Shown piece after piece: positions 15,341 to 20,262 of a stretch of 20,262 bases of DNA. The position numbers and the translations under genes are program-made. The stretch lies in the NCBI GenBank assembly GCA_947448105.1, contig CANFNE010000012.1, forward strand, positions 1 through 20,262, written 5' to 3'. The stretch comes from Burkholderiales bacterium (lineage in GTDB: Bacteria > Pseudomonadota > Gammaproteobacteria > Burkholderiales > Burkholderiaceae_C). The notes under the pieces were generated by a model. That model was not told the origin of the DNA, did no database searches, and saw only the letters and a program-made list of their open reading frames with translations. Positions within the stretch are counted from its first letter, which is position 1. The number at the start of each line of letters is the position of its first letter.

Positions 15341-16135
15341 ATGCAACACATTGCCCGCAAGCGTTTTGGCCAGCATTTTTTGTCCGACGGCGGCATCATT
15401 GATGCCATTGTTGACGCCATCGCCCCGCTACCCGGCCAGCACGTGGTGGAAATCGGACCCGGCCTGGCGGCGCTCACGCAACCTCTGGTAGAGCGCCTGG
15501 GCGCGCTCACCGTTATTGAGCTTGACCGCGACCTGGCGAGCCGCCTGCGCGCCCACCCGCAACTCACGGTGATCGAGGCCGACGTGCTGCGGGTTGACTT
15601 TGACGCCTTGGCCCGTGGGCCCTGGGCCGCTGATGTGGCCGCGCCAGAGGCTGGCAGCGCGCCGCCCAAAATGCGGGTGGTGGGTAACCTGCCGTACAAC
15701 ATCTCCACGCCCATCCTGTTTCACCTGCTGCAGTTTGTGGACCTGGTGCAAGACCAGCACTTCATGCTGCAAAAAGAAGTGATAGACCGCATGGTCGCCG
15801 CGCCCGACACCTCGGACTTCAGCCGGCTGAGCGTGATGCTGCAGTGGCGCTACGCCCTGGAAGATGTGCTGTTCGTGCCGCCCCAGAGTTTTGATCCGCC
15901 CCCGCGCGTGGACAGCGCTGTGGTGCGCATGGTGCCGCTCGCCGCCCCGCCCGACATCAATATCCCCTTGTTCAGCGAACTGGTGCAAGTGGCGTTTAGC
16001 CAGCGCCGCAAGCTCATCCGCCACACCCTGGGGCGCTGGCTAGAGGCCAAAAACTTTGCTGGTCAGTTTGACCTGCAACGCCGCGCGCAAGAAATCCCGG
16101 TGGCCCAATACGTGGCGCTGGTGCAGCAGCTGTAA
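15341..16135 (+). CDS. rsmA: 16S rRNA dimethyladenosine transferase RsmA (KsgA)
   Basis: SAM-dependent methyltransferase of 264 residues that dimethylates A1518 and A1519 in helix 45 of 16S rRNA, a late check in 30S assembly. RKRFGQHFL (6-14) is the N-terminal signature, VVEIGPGLAALT (35-46) is motif I, IELDRDL follows, and NLPY (116-119) is the catalytic motif IV. A segment rich in Ala and Pro (about 91-110) slightly lengthens the loop before motif IV. I chose the ATG at 15341, since homologues start two or three residues before IARKRFGQ. A TTG at 15299 overlapping the surA stop is possible but adds non-conserved residues. pdxA, which separates surA and rsmA in E. coli, is absent. A strong terminator follows. 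Confidence 0.95.
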   Translation: MQHIARKRFGQHFLSDGGIIDAIVDAIAPLPGQHVVEIGPGLAALTQPLVERLGALTVIELDRDLASRLRAHPQLTVIEADVLRVDFDALARGPWAADVAAPEAGSAPPKMRVVGNLPYNISTPILFHLLQFVDLVQDQHFMLQKEVIDRMVAAPDTSDFSRLSVMLQWRYALEDVLFVPPQSFDPPPRVDSAVVRMVPLAAPPDINIPLFSELVQVAFSQRRKLIRHTLGRWLEAKNFAGQFDLQRRAQEIPVAQYVALVQQL

Positions 16136-16178
16136 GTTAGTGTGGGCGAGGCGCCTGCAATTGACGCGTTTGGACCAC

Positions 16179-16204
16179 AAAAAAAGCCCGCAAAGCGGGC
16201 TTTT
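16179..16204. terminator. Bidirectional rho-independent terminator
   Basis: GCCCGC (16186-16191) and GCGGGC (16195-16200) pair around AAA. Seven A residues precede and four T residues follow, so the element works in both directions. The minus strand, with seven Ts, is the stronger side. It ends the lptD-surA-rsmA transcript and would also end the RNase-barstar transcript arriving from the right. A second hairpin, CGCATCGG/CCGGTGCG at 16212-16233, lies just beside it. Confidence 0.85.
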
Positions 16205-16242
16205 CTATAGGCGCATCGGCAAAAACCGGTGCGTCTGGCGCT

Positions 16243-16458
16243 TTAGGCGGCTGCGAGCCAGTACCCCGCGTTAAACGGGCTGCTCATGCGCAGCGCCAGG
16301 GGCGATACGTCGATCAAAAAGTCGCTGGGCAGTTTGTCGCCGCTGTTGTCCGAATCGGGTCCGGGCGTGAGCGCGGCGCTGGATTCGTTGTTGGCCTGAT
16401 TCGCCCGTTCTGCTTGGCTAGTTTGCGCAGAACGGGCTACAGAAAAGAATAGAAGCAT
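16243..16458 (-). CDS. Short coding-like reading frame of unknown nature (71 codons)
   Basis: This frame overlaps the last 22 bases of the barstar gene and runs to a stop 43 bases before the bidirectional terminator. No Shine-Dalgarno precedes its ATG. From about codon 22 onward its third positions are mostly G or C, like the native genes around it, whereas the first 20 codons, which cross the 11-bp inverted repeat, are not. The product would end SPFNAGYWLAAA; I do not recognise it. It could be a small cotranscribed gene, or the C-terminal remnant of a native gene interrupted when the RNase-barstar pair arrived. Nothing shows that it is translated. Confidence 0.28.
   Translation of the reverse strand: MLLFFSVARSAQTSQAERANQANNESSAALTPGPDSDNSGDKLPSDFLIDVSPLALRMSSPFNAGYWLAAA
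16403..16437. repeat. 11-bp perfect inverted repeat at the barstar stop codon
   Basis: GCCCGTTCTGC (16403-16413) and GCAGAACGGGC (16427-16437) are exact reverse complements separated by 13 bases. The right arm ends on the first base of the barstar stop codon. In RNA this is a strong hairpin directly after barstar, but no T-run follows on the minus strand. It may stabilise the 3' end, or mark the edge of the accessory island. Confidence 0.65.
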
Positions 16459-16832
16459 CGGAACGGAATCTTCCGCTCCCCCCAGTAGTCTGCGGTGTCG
16501 CGGAAGATGTCGAGCAGTTGCTCGCGCGCCTCTTTGTCAAATTTGGCGTTGGCCGGGATGTGCTCAAGCACGGCGATAAAGCCAGGCTGGGGGCCCGATT
16601 TGTGCACCGGGTCGGTCATGCTGTCGTACAGCGAGTCAAAGTTCTTGCCCGATGTGGTGGCGAGCGTGAACTGCGCGCCTATCAGGTCGAGCACGTCTTG
16701 CTTGGTCTGGGCACTGCCCAAATTAGCGTACAAAAAGTGGTGCCCCAAACCTTGGGCAGCTTCTTGCAGGTCGGATACGCGGAATGCGCGTATCGATTGA
16801 ACGATATTCGTTCTTACGGTTCGAAGTGGCAT
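16437..16832 (-). CDS. Barstar-family ribonuclease inhibitor
   Basis: Small cytoplasmic protein of 131 residues in the barstar (barnase inhibitor) family. The segment NFDSLYDSMTD aligns with barstar NLDALWDCLTG, the helix and loop that plug the RNase active site: the Asp corresponding to barstar Asp39 is kept, and Trp38 is Tyr. The following GFIAVLEHIP matches the next beta strand, and the protein ends with the family pattern IPFRCFYSF. An N-terminal extension of about 20 residues precedes the barstar fold. GAGG lies 6 bases before the second ATG (16832), so I prefer it to the ATG at 16838. It lies 36 bases after the secreted RNase gene on the same strand and so protects the producer from its own enzyme. 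Confidence 0.88.
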   Translation of the reverse strand: MPLRTVRTNIVQSIRAFRVSDLQEAAQGLGHHFLYANLGSAQTKQDVLDLIGAQFTLATTSGKNFDSLYDSMTDPVHKSGPQPGFIAVLEHIPANAKFDKEAREQLLDIFRDTADYWGERKIPFRCFYSFL

Positions 16833-16868
16833 GTCCATCCTCGATTCACTTTCATCAAAAAATTCAAT

Positions 16869-17288
16869 TCAAGGCACGATCATGCGAAAACTCGCATAGT
16901 GATCGGCCGTGTAGTAACAAGCGTCTGGCGAGGTGGCTGGGCCACCGCACACGATTCTTTGGGCTCCACGGTTTCGCGAGCCTGGCGTTTTGACGGTGTA
17001 TTCCCGGTAATAACCCCGCTTTTGCAAAGGCAAAATTCGTTCGCGGTTACCGAAGACCACACCGTCTTTTTCAAAGGGAAAGGGGCCGCCGCGTTGAATG
17101 CTGCGGTAAGTCTCGACGCCTGGCGCCGGTAAAGCTGCAAACGATATCGTTGGCAGTTGCCCGTCCGACGTTGGTGCTGCGAACCCGGCCAAAGCAAATG
17201 TGACAAGTAACAGGCCTGCCACAAACCGAAAAAGGGCTGGAGCCCCCTCGTTTGTGAAATGCCTTGCCACTTTCACACCGAAACGCAC
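16869..17288 (-). CDS. Secreted guanyl-specific ribonuclease (RNase Sa/barnase family)
   Basis: Protein of 139 residues: a Sec signal peptide (hydrophobic core FVAGLLLVTFALAGFA, cleavage near residue 38) followed by about 100 mature residues, the size of RNase Sa. The core follows RNase Sa closely: GGPFPF, DGVVFGNRE, GYYREYTV, TPG, RGAQRI and YYTADHY. All expected catalytic residues are present: Glu83, Glu97, Arg107, Arg111 and His130, matching Glu41, Glu54, Arg65, Arg69 and His85 of RNase Sa. Enzymes of this type cut RNA after guanosine. A loop insertion carries Cys114 and Cys124, a likely extra disulfide. I start at the GTG at 17288, which has GAGG 7 bases upstream; the frame is open to 17324. 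Barstar follows. The role (nutrition or competition) is not known. Confidence 0.9.
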   Translation of the reverse strand: MRFGVKVARHFTNEGAPALFRFVAGLLLVTFALAGFAAPTSDGQLPTISFAALPAPGVETYRSIQRGGPFPFEKDGVVFGNRERILPLQKRGYYREYTVKTPGSRNRGAQRIVCGGPATSPDACYYTADHYASFRMIVP

Positions 17289-17385
17289 GTCAAAACCTCG
17301 CCAATATTCAAAAAAACTGCCCAAAACCCAAAATTGATTGTCGTTGATATGGGGTATCAGCGCAATAGCTTGGCGCCCTCGCAGC

Positions 17386-17420
17386 GCATAAAAATGAGGG
17401 TTTACCCGATATTTTTATGC
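17386..17420 (-). terminator. Hairpin terminator after the DUF6172 gene
   Basis: GCATAAAAAT (17386-17395) and ATTTTTATGC (17411-17420) are perfect complements, enclosing an inner GGGT/ACCC stem with a two-base loop. On the minus strand a GC core is followed by TCATTTTT, so it can end the maeB-DUF6172 transcript 33 bases after its last stop codon. The A- and T-rich arms make it nearly symmetric, so it may also act on the plus strand. The RNase promoter must lie between here and 17300. Confidence 0.55.
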
Positions 17421-17453
17421 CATCGCCCGCCTTGGGCTGGGTGGCTGGTCGGT

Positions 17454-17798
17454 TTAGCGCGAGGGGTCGAGGTGGCGCATCAGCTGGTCGCTGCGGCTGT
17501 CGCCCGGGTCTTTGGGTTTGGCCGTGCGCACCCCGGCGCGGCCCAAGATACTGACAAAAAACGCATTTGCACCAGATTTACCAGCTTCGTCCATCAGGCC
17601 GATCAGGGTGGCGAAATGCACGTCCGTGGCATCGGCTTCGGTGCTCCCAAAGCGGCAGGCAAAGTCCCAGTAGTCCACGCCCTCGGGCAGGGCGGCGCGG
17701 CGTTGGCGTGCCACGTATTTGCGCACTTCGTGCTTGCTGGCGTCGAGCAGGCGGTCGCGGTTGCGGCCTTCAACGGTGAGTTGGAATAGTTTTTTCAC
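17454..17798 (-). CDS. DUF6172 family protein
   Basis: Protein of 114 residues starting MKKLFQLTVEG, with KHEVRKYVARQRRAALPEG and DYWDFACRFG as its conserved blocks. It resembles a family of short uncharacterised proteobacterial proteins that I place in DUF6172 from memory. The charged, helix-prone first half and absence of a signal peptide or membrane segment suggest a soluble cytoplasmic protein; the basic stretch could contact nucleic acid, but nothing proves it. The start is GTG at 17798, preceded by AAGG at 5 bases. The gene lies 49 bases downstream of maeB on the same strand and is probably cotranscribed with it. Function unknown. Confidence 0.75.
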   Translation of the reverse strand: MKKLFQLTVEGRNRDRLLDASKHEVRKYVARQRRAALPEGVDYWDFACRFGSTEADATDVHFATLIGLMDEAGKSGANAFFVSILGRAGVRTAKPKDPGDSRSDQLMRHLDPSR

Positions 17799-17847
17799 GC
17801 AATCCTTATGAGTCGGGCCCTGATGGACCCTTTCGTGGCAGTCTTGT

Positions 17848-20205
17848 TTAGCGGGTGGCGTTGGCGTCGGCCACGGTCAGCGCCGTCATGTTGACAATGC
17901 GCCGCACCGTGGTGCTGGCGGTCAGCACATGCACTGGTTTGGCCGCACCGAGCAAGACCGGGCCGATGGCGATATTGCCGCCGGCCGCTGTTTTGAGCAG
18001 GTTGTAAGCGATGTTGGCCGCGTCAATATTGGGCATGACCAGCAGGTTGGCGTCGCCTTGCAGCGGGCTGTTGGGCATGAGTGCGGCGCGGGCGTGGCCG
18101 TCCAGGGCCAGGTCGCCGTGCATTTCACCGTCCACCTCCAGCCAGGGCGCGTCTTGCTGCAAGATGCGCAGGGTTTCACGCATCTTGACGGCGCTGGGCT
18201 CGTTGCTGCTGCCAAAGTTGGAGTGGCTCAGAAGTGCGGCCTTGGGCGCAATGCCAAAACGCAGCATTTCTTCCGCCGCCATTACGGTAATGCGGGCGAG
18301 TTCGCGGGCCGTGGGGTCGTAGTTGACGTGGGTGTCGACCACAAACACCTGGCGCCCGGGCAGCATCAGCCCGTTCATAGAGGCGTAGATGGACACGTCC
18401 TGGCTGCTACCTACCAGCGCCGAGTGGCGTTTGCCAATGACCTGGTCGATGTAGTTCAGGTGCAAGGCGGTCGTGCCCCAGGTGCCGCAAATCAGGCCGT
18501 CCACGTCGCCCTTGTGCAGCAGCATGGCGCCAATGAGCGTCAGGCGCCGGCGCATTTCGATCTTGGCCACCGGCACGGTCACGCCCTTGCGCTCGGCCAT
18601 GCGGTGGTAGGTTTGCCAGAAGTCGCGGTAGCGGTGGTCGTTTTCCACGTTGACTACGGCGTAATGTTCTCCTTCACGCAGGCGCAGGCCAAATTTGGCA
18701 ATGCGCTCGGCAATCACCGCCGGGCGGCCAATCAGCGTGGGCATGGCCAGGCCTTCGTCCACCACGATTTGCGTGGCGCGCAGCACGCGTTCGTCTTCGC
18801 CTTCGGCAAAGGCGACGCGTTTTTTGAGCGCGTTCTTGGCCATGGCAAAAATCGGCCGCATGGTGGTGCCCGAGGCGTAGACAAAGCTTTGCAGCTGCTC
18901 GCGGTAAGCGTCCATGTCGGCAATGGGGCGCAGGGCTACGCCGCTGTCAAACGCGGCCTGGGCCACGGCCGGGGCGATTTTCATCATCAGGCGCGGATCA
19001 AAAGGCTTGGGGATCAGGTATTCCGGTCCAAAAGCGAGCTGTTCACCGGCATAGGCGGCGGCGACCACGTCGCTTTGCTCGGCCTGGGCGAGTTCGGCAA
19101 TCGCGTGCACCGCCGCAATTTCCATCTCAATGGTGATGGTGGAGGCGCCCGCATCAAGCGCACCGCGGAAGATGTACGGGAAGCACAGGACGTTGTTGAC
19201 CTGGTTGTGGTAGTCGCTGCGCCCGGTAGCCATGATGGCGTCGTCGCGCACCGCTTTTACTTCTTCGGGCAGGATTTCCGGCGTGGGGTTGGCCAGCGCA
19301 AAGATCAAGGGCTTGGCCGCCATGCTTTGCACCATGTCTTGCTTGAGCACGCCGCCCGCCGACAGACCCAAAAACACGTCGGCTCCCACAATGGCTTCGC
19401 GCAAGGTGCGCGCGTCGGTCTTTTGGGCAAAGAATTCCTTGTCGGCGTCCATCAGCTCGGTGCGGCCCGCGTAGACCACACCGGCCAGGTCGGTCACAAA
19501 GATGTTTTCGCGCGGAATGCCGAGCTTGACCAGCAGCCCCAGGCAGGCCAGCGCAGCCGCACCCGCGCCCGAGGTGACCAGCTTGATCTGCTTGGGGTCT
19601 TTGCCCACCACCTTGAGGCCATTCAAAATGGCCGCGCCCACGACGATGGCCGTACCGTGCTGGTCGTCATGAAAGACCGGAATCTTCATGCGCTCGCGCA
19701 GCTTGCGCTCCACATAAAAGCAGTCGGGCGCTTTGATGTCTTCTAAGTTGATGCCGCCAAAGGTCGGCTCCAGGGACGCGATGATGTCCACCAGCTTGTC
19801 GAGGTCGTGTTTCTCGTTGATTTCGATGTCAAACACGTCAATGCCTGCAAACTTCTTGAACAGCACCGCCTTGCCTTCCATCACCGGCTTGGCTGCCAGC
19901 GGGCCGATGTCGCCCAGGCCCAGGACGGCGGTGCCGTTGGTGATGACGGCCACCAGATTGCCCCGGCTGGTGTATTTGAAGGCGTTGTTGGGGTCTTTGA
20001 CGATTTCTTCGCAGGGCGAGGCCACGCCGGGCGAATAGGCCAGCGCCAGGTCGTGCTGGTTGATCAGCTGCTTGGTGGCCGTGACCGAGATCTTGCCGGG
20101 TGTCGGGAACTGGTGGTATTCCAGTGCGGCCTGGCGCAACTGGGCTTTTTTCTCAAGCGCTTCTGCGTCGTGGTCGGATCCGGAGGGGGAATTGTCTTGG
20201 GCCAT
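17848..20205 (-). CDS. maeB: NADP-dependent malic enzyme MaeB (malic enzyme-phosphotransacetylase fusion)
   Basis: Cytoplasmic protein of 785 residues, the length of the bifunctional-looking MaeB type. The malic N-terminal domain (about 30-165) contains YSPGVASPC (57-65), AVLGLGDIG (93-101) and FGGINLEDI (149-157). The NAD(P)-binding domain follows with HDDQHGTAIV (179-188) and the GAGAAALAC nucleotide loop (213-221). Residues about 450-775 form a phosphotransacetylase-like domain, which in studied MaeB proteins lacks transacetylase activity and instead mediates acetyl-CoA inhibition. The reaction is oxidative decarboxylation of malate to pyruvate, giving NADPH and linking the TCA cycle to gluconeogenesis. 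NADP preference is inferred from the family. AGGA lies 7 bases before the ATG. A DUF6172 gene follows. Confidence 0.95.
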   Translation of the reverse strand: MAQDNSPSGSDHDAEALEKKAQLRQAALEYHQFPTPGKISVTATKQLINQHDLALAYSPGVASPCEEIVKDPNNAFKYTSRGNLVAVITNGTAVLGLGDIGPLAAKPVMEGKAVLFKKFAGIDVFDIEINEKHDLDKLVDIIASLEPTFGGINLEDIKAPDCFYVERKLRERMKIPVFHDDQHGTAIVVGAAILNGLKVVGKDPKQIKLVTSGAGAAALACLGLLVKLGIPRENIFVTDLAGVVYAGRTELMDADKEFFAQKTDARTLREAIVGADVFLGLSAGGVLKQDMVQSMAAKPLIFALANPTPEILPEEVKAVRDDAIMATGRSDYHNQVNNVLCFPYIFRGALDAGASTITIEMEIAAVHAIAELAQAEQSDVVAAAYAGEQLAFGPEYLIPKPFDPRLMMKIAPAVAQAAFDSGVALRPIADMDAYREQLQSFVYASGTTMRPIFAMAKNALKKRVAFAEGEDERVLRATQIVVDEGLAMPTLIGRPAVIAERIAKFGLRLREGEHYAVVNVENDHRYRDFWQTYHRMAERKGVTVPVAKIEMRRRLTLIGAMLLHKGDVDGLICGTWGTTALHLNYIDQVIGKRHSALVGSSQDVSIYASMNGLMLPGRQVFVVDTHVNYDPTARELARITVMAAEEMLRFGIAPKAALLSHSNFGSSNEPSAVKMRETLRILQQDAPWLEVDGEMHGDLALDGHARAALMPNSPLQGDANLLVMPNIDAANIAYNLLKTAAGGNIAIGPVLLGAAKPVHVLTASTTVRRIVNMTALTVADANATR

Positions 20206-20262
20206 CGTGCGTCCTGGTGCGTGGGCGGGGCGGCCGAAACGGTGTCCGGCCCCGCTAGGCGG

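Noticed and set aside
17929..19746. Plus-strand open frame of 605 codons opposite maeB
   Set aside because: Long, but an exact antisense of conserved malic enzyme and PTA-like domains; composition rich in His, Gly and Val, no motif.
20222..20256. GC-rich imperfect hairpin upstream of maeB
   Set aside because: The arms need a three-base bulge and there is no T-run; sequence this GC-rich pairs easily, and the context is cut off by the window edge.

Overview
The window reads as a stretch of chromosome from a GC-rich betaproteobacterium, most likely a Comamonadaceae member (Burkholderiales; Rhodoferax/Polaromonas-like). This rests on the protein families, the lptD-surA-rsmA cluster with a divergent amgK, metX-metW, and strong G/C preference at third codon positions. 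The lineage is an inference from gene content, not from a marker search. Nearly all of the window is coding, on both strands. I saw no tRNA, rRNA, CRISPR array, transposase or integrase.

Region by region: 1-2206 holds the first codons of an RRM RNA-binding protein (minus), an ammonium transporter amt (minus), and a divergent GDT1/UPF0016 manganese-type transporter (plus). The amt upstream region carries a well-spaced sigma-54-like promoter and an NtrC-like site. 2218-4073 is a methionine block: an extended -10 promoter, a SAM-II-like riboswitch, a terminator hairpin whose T-run touches the start codon, then metX and metW overlapping by 4 bases. 4195-6425 is a chromate-resistance pair, a rhodanese-ChrB fusion and chrA, also overlapping by 4 bases. 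6445-9629 holds accessory metabolic enzymes: a HAD type II dehalogenase-like protein (minus), then an M20 metallopeptidase and a monoacylglycerol-lipase-like hydrolase (plus).

9645-16135 is envelope and ribosome housekeeping. The minus-strand pair amgK-rsmE diverges from lptD-surA-rsmA. amgK lacks its usual partner murU next door, and pdxA is absent between surA and rsmA. A bidirectional terminator at 16179-16204 closes this block.

16243-17288 is an accessory island on the minus strand. It encodes a secreted guanyl-specific ribonuclease of the RNase Sa/barnase fold, followed 36 bases later by its barstar-type inhibitor, then an 11-bp perfect inverted repeat and a short coding-like reading frame of unknown nature. 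Its flanks are clearly AT-richer (38-43% GC in the 60-base lines counted by hand) than the rest. 17454-20205 returns to housekeeping on the minus strand: the malic enzyme maeB followed by a DUF6172 gene. The last 57 bases (20206-20262) are the GC-rich upstream region of maeB, where only the maeB ribosome binding site is clear.

The signals most worth following are the SAM-II riboswitch with its duplicated C-rich switching segment ahead of metX, the RNase/barstar pair, and the apparent nitrogen control of amt.
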